This document shows positions 56,317-64,000 of a stretch of DNA of 64,000 bases, in pieces. The notes beneath the pieces were generated by a model. The model was not told where the DNA came from. It saw only the letters and a program-made list of their open reading frames with translations, and searched no databases. This DNA comes from Scenedesmus sp. ARA3 (taxonomy: Eukaryota > Chlorophyta > Chlorophyceae > Sphaeropleales > Scenedesmaceae): contig RWJK01001779.1 in the NCBI GenBank assembly GCA_004335835.1, positions 62,001 to 126,000 on the forward strand. Reading direction: 5' to 3'. The position numbers and the translations under genes are program-made. Position 1 is the stretch's first letter. Each line of letters begins with the position of its first letter.

Positions 56317-58480
56317 TTATGCGTCGAAGGTCATCTTCTCCGCCTCCTCGCGGATGCTTGCAAACAGCACCGAGGACAGGTAGCGCTCCCCGAAGCTGGG
56401 CAGCACCACAGCCACCAGCTTGTCCTTCATCTCGGGGCGCTTGGCCACCTGGCAGCAGCAGCAGCAGCAGCAGCAGTTTGTCAGCGCATGGAAGCGCAGG
56501 CCATGCATGGCGTATGCGTCCATGCAAACACCGCCAGCGCGGCTGCGGTCAATGCCGTACAAGCCAAAACCCTGTCGTAGCTGCTAGCACCATGCATGCA
56601 CACACATGCAGGCACAGCTTGCCCTACATACATCGGGCTTGCTGTATTTCTACGCTGCGCCGCACCTGCAGCGCGGCCACCACTGCAGCGCCCGAGCTGA
56701 TGCCGGTGAGCAGGCCCTCCTCGGTGGCCAGGCGGCGCGCCATGTCCACAGCGTCATCACTGGACACCTGCAGCCATGAAAGTGGTGTGTGCCATGAACA
56801 GCAACAGCAGTGAGGGGCAGCACAAAGCTCAGCAGCACGGTATGAATGGCCAGGCTTGAGCTGTGCAGTAAGTTGCTGTCGCCATACAGCTGATCCTCCA
56901 TACTAAGGAGCAAGCTCCATTTCATAAACTACCAGGAACAACGTGCCTGCCAGCACCAAGCCACCACACGCATCAATGCACCCTAAACTAAGGGCACATT
57001 ACACAGTTGGATCCAGCACATGCTAGTGTTACGCAACTTGCGCGGCACCATGCACCCATGCAAGCCCAGGCAGGCCGCCAGGCCCAGCTGCGCTGCCTGA
57101 ACACACCTGGGTGACCTCATCAATGAGTTTGGTGTCCAGCATGCCAAGCAAGTGAGCTTCTTTGTCCTAACTACACAGGGCAGCCAGCCAGCCAGCATCA
57201 ACATAATGTCGTCCTTTTGCACCACCCCGCACCTGGATGACCTCGTCAATCAGCTTGGTGTCCAGCACGCCAGGCACGAAGCCTGCGCCGATGCCCTGGA
57301 TCTTGTGCGGGCCGGGCTTGCCGCCAGACAGCACGGGGCTCTCGCTGGGCTCAACAGCCACCAGCTGCACAACGGAAGGGACAGCAGGACGGGGACGCAA
57401 CGGTGAGTGCTGCTCACATGTGGCGTTGTTGGCGATCAAGCAGCATGCTGCGAAGAGAAGATGCAAGGAGCGTTCAAGTGTATGCATTTGATCTGCTGCT
57501 GCGCCTGCCCAATGCGCATGGTACTGCGGCCATCCTGTCACGCCACAGCAGCAGCAGCAGCAGCAGCAGCCGCACCTTGATGTTGGGGTTCTTCTCCTTG
57601 AGGAAGCGGCCGCAGCCGGTGATGGTGCCGCCGGTGCCCACGCCGCTGATGAGCACGTCAACCTTGCCGTCAGTGGCGCGCCAGATCTCGGGGCCTGCGG
57701 CAACCATGCAAGAGTGAGCCAGTCTGGGAATTCGATAATAGGAATTGAAAGGTACCTTGTTCTGCGTGCACCATGACAGCACATGCATACTGCTGACACG
57801 ACACCGGGCCACTGCCGGATGAAGCTCATCAAAGGCCCGCTTACGACAGCTGCTTTGAGCATCGCACACATTTTCGAGATGGTACACATGAGTGCTGCAG
57901 GCATCCTGCTGCAGGCATTCTGCTGTATTGCTGCTGCTTGCCTGTGGTCTCGTAGTGCACGCGGGGGTTGTTGGGGTTCTCAAACTGCTGCAGGATGAAG
58001 GAGTCTGGAGTGTTGGCGGCAATCTCCTGAGCCTTGGCAACAGCACCCTACAACAGCACGGCAGCAGCAGGTTGTGAGCCACGGTGACAGTGTGTTGCAA
58101 CATGCAGCAACAGCCATGCCACAGTGAGCCGCAAGAAAACCAAACACAGTTGCACGCCTTCAGCTGCAGGAAAGCAGCAATGCCACACCTTCATGCCCTT
58201 GGCGGGGTCGGTGAGCACCAGCTCCGCGCCAAACGCCATACAGCAGTGATATCAGCCACAACCACGCCGCTGCCAGCACAACACACACCGCTTACATGTT
58301 GTAAACAAATTGGAACTCTCCCTCTATACCCGCCATGTAACACGCCCCACCTTCATGCCCTTGGCTGGGTCGGTGAGCACCAGCTCTGCGCCGAATGCGC
58401 GCAGCAGGATGCGCCGCTCCAGGCTCATGCTGGCCGGCATGGTCAGCACCAGCTTGTAGCCGCGCGCAGCAGCGATGAAG

Positions 58481-58515
<35 letters not shown>

Positions 58516-58537
58516 CACAAGCGTGGTCTGTGAATGT

Positions 58538-58575
<38 letters not shown>

Positions 58576-59784
58576 GTGAGGTGTGTGAGATGCGGCATCT
58601 TCTAGACATATGACGTATAGATGCCGTTTTGTGGCGGCGTCTGAGCACTGTGTGCTGTGCCGTCACCGTTAATCAAACTCGGCTTCAACTGCACCCTGGA
58701 ACTAGAAACGCTGGGATGCTGAAAGCCCACACTTGTCAAAATACGCCAGCTAGGCTACGGCAAGCAATCAATGCTGTCGTGCACGCACAGCTGCAGCGTG
58801 CATAGTTGTGCATATATGCCGGCATGTTGCGCTGTGTCGTGTCTACCTTGCCGGGGCTGATCTTGCCCTCCTTCTCAGCTGAGTCAATCATGCTGTAGCC
58901 GATCCTGCAAGCAGCAGCAGGCCAGCCAGCCAAATGTTATACATGTGTCGGGCATGTGTGAGACATAGGCCCGACACATAGCCAGCGAGGCAGTGCAGCT
59001 GTGCCAGCACCCCATTGCAGCCGCTGCAGCGCTGCTGGCGCACTGCTGTTATGAAAGTTTTCGTTCAGCAGGTGAGCAAAGCAGCCACCCACAATGACAT
59101 GCAGTCAACAACACTGAAAGCAATGCTGCGGCAGAACACCTGTGTGTGTGCAACATGCGCCAACAGCCCACGCCGGAATGCTACAGGCCACCAGCGGCCA
59201 TGATGCAGGTTTGGCTGCCATTAAGAATGGTGTGCAGCAGTACTGCATGCATGCAACGTGTGTTTGCCAGCGCACTCTGCACCCCTCACCTGTCCTTCAC
59301 TGAGCAGCATGGCTCCATAATCTCCAGCTTGGCAGCAACCTTGGCCACAGTGCCCTCCGTGACACGGTTGAGGTACACCATGGGGGTGTTGCCTACGACA
59401 GACGTCCCGCAGTGTCAGATTAAGAGCAGAACGGACCCAAGCTGCTGCTGCTGTTGCTGCTGTTGCTGCCTCACTCACCAATCAGCTGGGTGACATTTTC
59501 GGCGATGTTCAGCGTGGGCGCCTGCGTAGCTGCAGCGTTGCCCTTGATCTTCTTGTTGGAAGACTGTGCAGCACCCTGCACGCAGGATCACGGCGCACCA
59601 TGGCTGTCGTGGAAGTGTCCTTTGGAATGAACTTCTCATGCAGCGGCGCTCTTAACATCAAGCAGCCTGGAAACAGTGATGTAGAATTTATGTGACTTAC
59701 CATGGCAATTTTGGGAGCGACGAATGCGCGTGCGGGCTGAGGCTGGCTGGAGATCGCCCTGCGGTGGGAAGCTGCAAGCGCCAT
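56317..59784 (-). CDS. OASTL: cysteine synthase (O-acetylserine(thiol)lyase), plastid-type
   Basis: PLP enzyme making cysteine from O-acetylserine and sulfide. Ten exons close in phase (minus): 59784-59701, 59575-59479, 59392-59290, 58904-58847, 58527-58351, 58047-57942, 57694-57576, 57364-57233, 56767-56666, 56448-56317; about 369 residues. Residues 1-50 ([20 protein letters not shown] and on) are a transit-peptide-like extension. The PLP lysine is in SVKDR (about 93); PTSGNTG (about 121-126) and GTGGT bind the cofactor; GISSGAA and SFGERYLS match the family C-terminus. The usual EPCSSVKDR reads EPCCSVKDR here. Intron 6 begins with GC rather than GT: only the GC donor keeps the frame THETT-like junction ETTGPEIW. 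Two donor borders are copied in introns. Confidence 0.95.
57106..57283 (-). repeat. cysteine synthase exon 8 donor border duplicated
   Basis: The true end of exon 8 (57230-57283; [12 protein letters not shown] and donor) recurs at 57106-57158 about 125 bp into the intron, with the coding sense still readable ([12 protein letters not shown]) and a GTGTGT donor retained. Confidence 0.88.
58186..58402 (-). repeat. cysteine synthase exon 5 donor border duplicated
   Basis: The true end of exon 5 (58349-58402; [15 protein letters not shown] and donor) recurs at 58186-58240, encoding the same 15 residues and followed by GTGTGG. Confidence 0.9.
58540..58574 (-). repeat. (CTG)n tract before cysteine synthase exon 5
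   Basis: About 12 CAG triplets (CTG on the coding strand) end about 10 nt before the acceptor of exon 5. Confidence 0.9.
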
Positions 59785-60064
59785 AACAACTAGCCACGAA
59801 CACTTGCAACGTAATACTACAGGGCGTCGCCTCGAAGCTGGTAGTGCACAGCCCAGGCGCGCTGTCCTGCGCCCCTCCCCGTTCCAAGAAAATAACACAG
59901 CCAGCAACAAAGAACAAGCTCCTATGATGCGCCTAGAGTCATGATACGACTATGAGCTGGCAGCACTTGTGTTGCTTTGAGGAACTCACGTCCTGCTATG
60001 CGTAGAACATTGGCACAGGACCAGGTGCAGCAGCAGCAGGAGCAGGAGCAGCAGCATGACAAGC
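59785..60064. promoter_or_regulatory. compact divergent promoter, cysteine synthase and ZNHIT2-like genes
   Basis: Only 280 bp separate the two start codons of a head-to-head pair, so both 5' leaders and both promoters must fit here. I see no defensible core motif. Confidence 0.5.
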
Positions 60065-62413
60065 ATGGCAGCAGAAGCACCAGTCAGTTTATCAGCAGGA
60101 GGCCGGCGCATTTGCAGCGTGTAAGTATTACATACAGCTATGAACAGCCCGTTTGCAATATTTCCCAGGCCAGCGCAGTTTGATATTCAACCGCAACATT
60201 CCTTCCTGGCCCTGCAGGTGTTGCCAGGCAGTGGCAGCGTACACCTGCCCTAGGTGTCACAAGGCCTACTGCACCTCAGCATGTTACAAGCAGCATGGCC
60301 AGCAGTGCACAGAAGCATTCTACAGGTAAAGCGCTGCAGCCTGCAGGCTGGACATGACCCATTGCATGCTTTGTCGCCTGCAGCATGCCAGCATCATTGT
60401 GGCTGCCTGCAATACATCTGGTAGCTGCTGATGTTGCTGACGGTATCCTTTGCATGTAGCTTGCCCTGTTGGCCAAAGGCACTGCAGCATGTGGCTGTCA
60501 GCACGTCAACACGTCAAAGTTTTGCCGCAACATATACAATCGGCTATGCTGGGTTGCTGACTTGCTGCATGCAGGGAGCAGGCCACCAGTCAGATGAAAG
60601 CCACACGGGCAGATGCAGAGCAGACGCAGCAAATGATGCGCATACTGAAGCGCCTGCACGAACAGGGAGGGCTAGAGGACCAGCCGCACCACCGGCCACA
60701 TGGCGGCGGCAGCAGCAGCAGTGAGGCCGGCAGTGAAGATGGCAGTGACGCTGGCAGTGAGGATGAAGAGGGACCTGCAGCAGCAGCAGCAGCAGGGCTG
60801 GACAAGTGGCTGGCCCAGTCACCAGAATTCCAGCAGCTGCTGCAGCGGGTGAGCAGCAGTCAGGCTGTAGTGTCAAACATGTGCATGAAGCCAGCAGCTG
60901 GCTCGTTGCTGCATCCGTGCATACTCAAATGCGTGCCTTGTGTTGCCCAGAGCCATGTTTTCTTTGCGCTATCGAAAAAATTCATATGACTTGACTGCAT
61001 GCCCTGCAACAACAGCATGCCGCCACAAACTATCTCTTACCCTCAACACCAGCCAACCATGTTGCGCACCAGACGCTCCTGTATCCTGCTGCAGCTCTCT
61101 TGCTTCTGACACTTCCCGCTGCGTCCCTTACTCCGCACCATCTACAACATATCCTCACACGCGCCACCATGCCGTGTGCTTCCTTCCTTCTACACGCAGG
61201 CTGCTGCAGAGGGCGATGCATTTGAGGTGGCCCCTTCAGACCTCAGCGCTGAGCTGGCAGACAAGCTGGGGGCCCTGGCTCTCAGCGGCAGGCTGAGCCA
61301 CCTGCTGCAGCCCTGGCAGCCCTGGTGGGCCAGCACAGCAGCAGCAGAGCTCAGCCTGAATGCAGCAGGCCAGCGCGTGGTGGCTGAGATGCAGGACGAC
61401 ACACATCCGCAGCAGCAGCAGCAGCAGCAGCACCGAGGCTTGCATGACGCCAGCCAGAGACAATCAGGCCCAGCACCAGCAGCAGCAGCAGTGTCTGCGA
61501 ATGGCAGCAGCAGTAGAGGTGCAGTTCTCACAGATGATGAGGGCTTTGCTCCGCTGCCAGCACCTCCCGAGAAGCCGCTGCCAAGTCTGACTCAGCTTGC
61601 AGGGCCGGGTTTTAAACCCTCGCCGCTGCTGCCGTTTGAGCTGCTGCAGCTGCTGGTGGCGTACTGTGCAGTCATGCACTACTGGAACGGGGAGCCGGAC
61701 TGTGGGGTGGCCAGCAGCAGCAGCAGCAGCAGCGGCAGTGATGAGCTGTGTTGGGAGGCTGCAGAGCAGCTGCTGTTGCTGGCGCCACCGCTTGAACAGC
61801 AGGCATCACGCCTTGCTGGCAGCAGCAACAGCAGCAGCAGCAGGGGCAGTAGCAAGGCACGGCAGGTTCAATGGGATGCCAAGCAGCAGGAGCCTGCGGA
61901 GCCTTTACAGCAGCAGCGGCAGCAGCAAGCGGCGCCAGTGGTGGCAGACTCGGTGCGCTGTGCCTGCATGCAGCTTGCTGACGCTGCAGCTGCACTTCAC
62001 AGCGAGTTACGCGTGCTGCTGCCCCTGGCCACTGCTGATGGCTTGGCCCTGCTGCGGCTGGGCCGTGCAGCTGTGCTGCTGGCCCTGACAGACAGCCTGC
62101 GGCTGCTTCAGCGAGGCAGGCGCAACCTGAAGCAGCAGCGCATTCAGCAGCAGGGTAGGCATGCAGGCAGCAGCAGCAACAAATCCAACGTGCAGAGCAG
62201 CACTAGCAAGCAGCAGGTGCTGCTGGAGCAGCAGCTGAAGCTGGCTTGTCGCAAGCTGACCTTCTTTCAGGGGTGGTGCAATGAGCAGGGGCCTGCGCTG
62301 TATGAGCGGCTGTCACTGCAGCTGGCTGCGGAGCTGAGGGAGCAGCAGGCAATGAACACACCTGCTGCAGCAGGGGTACAGCTTGGGGTGAGGCCTGTAC
62401 AGCCATTGGTGAC

Positions 62414-62455
<42 letters not shown>

Positions 62456-62543
62456 GCAGCAGCAGCCGCAGAAGCAGCAGATGTCACAAGTCATTGGCGG
62501 CGGCAGCAGTGCTCCAGCTTCGGACCTGTACGAGCTGGACTGA
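60065..62543 (+). CDS. ZNHIT2: zf-HIT domain protein, ZNHIT2-like
   Basis: Four exons close in phase: 60065-60120, 60218-60325, 60575-60848, 61200-62543; about 593 residues. The frame is fixed by the zinc finger: CSVCCQAVAAYTCPRC, then HKAYCTSACYKQHGQQC and TEAFYREQ (residues about 15-56), the HIT finger with the ZNHIT2-type FYREQ extension. Later parts match the ZNHIT2 body in outline: SGRLSHLLQPWQPWW and LLPFELLQLLVAYCAVMHYW. ZNHIT2 proteins work with the R2TP/HSP90 machinery in U5 snRNP assembly; that role is by family. Several Gln/Ser runs enlarge the protein beyond its usual 400 or so residues. The longer open frame from 59977 is in another phase and would miss the finger, so the ATG at 60065 is preferred. 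Confidence 0.88.
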
Positions 62544-63413
62544 GTTGGCCCATGATGGGTGCATGCTGTTGATGCTGTTGTAGCTGTTAACAGAGAGTTT
62601 GCATATAGCATGAAAGCATCACTTCCATGATGGAAGTATCCTCAGCACGTTGGATCGAGAAGCGCGCTGTCCTAGCTGTCCTTCCAGTTGGCGTGTTTTG
62701 CCATTTATTTCAAGCATTCTGTAAACTTCGCAGCGCACAGGGGAGAGTGTGGCTGATCCCACGTGGGACTTGAGTGCACTTAAGTTCAAGGCATTTGAAG
62801 ACCACAGTGGTGAGCGGGACGCTCCTGGCCACTGACCAGCCTGCTACACAATACGTATGAAGCTCCTGCATAGCATCATGTGCTGTACTTCGTTGTAGAA
62901 GACAGCATTTTGATGCTGCCAGACGCCCAGGGCTCGATATTCCGTAATCTCTAGCAGGAATGCCCACTGGCCTTCTGCCGAACATTGGAGGTGGCACGCT
63001 TCGAGGCGCGTGACTCTCATGTTAAACGCCACCTTCTGCTGTACTTACGATGAATAGGTGATAATATCGATGCCCTGAACTTTGAAGCCGTTCTGGACCT
63101 CACCTCACGGATGTGTTACAGCAGCCAGCCTGACAGGTCCTTGTGGGTCTGAACCTGTGGCACACATATCCGGCCACCACAAAGTGGCTGCGTGTATTCG
63201 AATGTTTAACTCTACAGTATGCATTTCTTTTGTTAGCCGCTGAACACTTGCCAGGAAATCCTTCGCAAATTGGCTGCTGGTGTGACCTAGCCACACACCT
63301 CCGGCGCCCTCTCCTGCATCCTTTGTACTTGCCGGTTTTGGCTTTGTATATCGTTTAAAAAAACTATAAACACGCATTTGTGCCTTCCAGTGTCGCCGTA
63401 ACCAAGGCAGAGG
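62544..63413. other. intergenic region before UMP kinase
   Basis: No supported gene. The start holds a near-copy of the 4219-4243 motif (62586-62609) and a near-palindrome ACTTCCAT-G-ATGGAAGT at 62621-62637. Confidence 0.5.
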
Positions 63414-64000
63414 ATGTCTCGTTTGCTTCAACGGAGCGGCCCTGCAGCCGGCACCAGCTGCAGGCCTCATGCAGCTCGTAAAAGTGTAGTTGTATCGCTT
63501 AGTTCAGCACCTTACAGCAGCAGAGGCAGCAGGCATGGCCGCACTGTGTGCCACGCCAGCAGCAACGACAGCAGCAGCAGCAGCAGCAGTCCAGCAGAGC
63601 AGCAGCCACAGTTTGCAGCTAACAGCTGGACGGCCAACCATAGTGGGCTTTCTGGTGTGCAAGACCCAGCAGCAGCTAGCCGTGTGGCAAAGTACAAGCG
63701 CATCATGCTCAAAGTCAGCGGCGAGGCACTGCAAGGTGTGTTTGGGATGGCTGCATGGCTTGGCACACAGCAAGTGTGTGCTGTCTGAACATCCATCTTG
63801 TTTGCATGTATGCAACTGTTCTGGAGCTGTTGGTCAGCAGCAGCAGATGTTGGCAGCCTCAGCGACAGCTTGCATGCCTTGCAAGCATGTGTCAGCAGCC
63901 GCCTCTGTGCTGTGGCTATGAACCAACCAGCCAGCCAGCCGCCTTGTTGTGTCAGAAGTGCCATACACCAGTTTCTTGCCAGTCTCCAGGGGCTCTTGTG
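63414..64000 (+). CDS. pyrH: UMP kinase, plastid, bacterial PyrH type (partial)
   Basis: Only the first exon, 63414-63735, is readable; the gene runs off the right edge. Residues 1-85 are Ser/Arg/Ala-rich with almost no acidic residues, a plastid transit peptide pattern. Then RVAKYKRIMLKVSGEALQG matches the start of bacterial-type UMP kinase, the phosphate-binding loop of the amino-acid-kinase fold, which phosphorylates UMP to UDP. The donor follows ALQ-G at 63736 (GTGTGT), in phase 1. The next exon is not identified in the remaining 265 bases. Confidence 0.85.

Noticed and set aside
59977..60183. Open frame with an upstream start for the ZNHIT2-like gene
   Set aside because: It runs in a different phase from the zinc finger after splicing; the ATG at 60065 restores CSVCCQAV.
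1..64000. Bacterial-type operons, ribosome binding sites, CRISPR arrays
   Set aside because: Intron-rich eukaryotic genes throughout; none of these features is present.
1..64000. tRNA or rRNA genes
   Set aside because: I saw no cloverleaf with A/B boxes and no rRNA-like tract, but without a covariance search this is not exhaustive.

Overview
The window is a stretch of eukaryotic nuclear DNA. It is GC-rich, dense in spliceosomal GT-AG introns of about 100-700 bp, and full of CAG/CTG triplet tracts that run through exons (poly-Q, poly-A, poly-S) and introns alike. Plastid-style N-terminal extensions (transketolase, cysteine synthase, UMP kinase) and TMEM184/LAZ1, XRN2-like and ZNHIT2-like proteins point to a green alga. 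The Q/A/S-rich proteins and CTG-type introns suggest a chlorophyte, possibly Chlorophyceae/Sphaeropleales; the lineage is an inference, not a measurement.

I could thread thirteen genes exon by exon, with reading phases that close. On the + strand: a multi-pass membrane protein resembling the ALMT/FUSC/aromatic-acid-exporter group (356-3982), plastid transketolase (5532-10161), a PP2C phosphatase with a long low-complexity tail (11440-14631), a secreted Cys-rich protein (16404-about 18470), a TMEM184/LAZ1 protein (19685-23940), and two tandem type II membrane sulfotransferases with identical intron positions (24544-27114, 27823-30623). On the - strand: an XRN-family 5'-3' exoribonuclease with an RGG tail (41152-32389), an NADPH-thioredoxin reductase with an N-terminal presequence (47814-43391; a 46-base assembly gap lies in one intron), and a small RRM/RGG glycine-rich RNA-binding protein (51203-49275). 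Then a + strand TPR protein with DUF4604-like ends (51775-54995), a - strand plastid cysteine synthase (59784-56317), a + strand ZNHIT2-like protein (60065-62543), and the first exon of a plastid UMP kinase at the right edge (63414 onward).

The most unusual feature is a recurrent structure inside introns. In six of the thirteen genes, the piece of DNA that straddles an exon-intron border (a few dozen coding bases plus the splice site plus flanking intron) has been copied in tandem into the intron, usually 90-165 bp away and about 275 bp away in one case. I find about a dozen cases in the membrane-protein, LAZ1, XRN, thioredoxin reductase, TPR and cysteine synthase genes. Many copies still carry a usable-looking GT or AG; most have frameshifts or divergence, but one in the XRN gene is a clean 57-nt in-frame cassette. 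CTG tracts also sit directly in front of several 3' splice sites. An intron of the LAZ1 gene holds a foldback with arms of about 51 nt.

The genes do not form a pathway. Their shared character is housekeeping metabolism (Calvin/pentose-phosphate, cysteine, pyrimidine nucleotides), redox, and RNA handling (XRN, RRM, ZNHIT2). Two head-to-head pairs share short intergenic regions: RRM/TPR (571 bp between start codons) and cysteine synthase/ZNHIT2 (280 bp).
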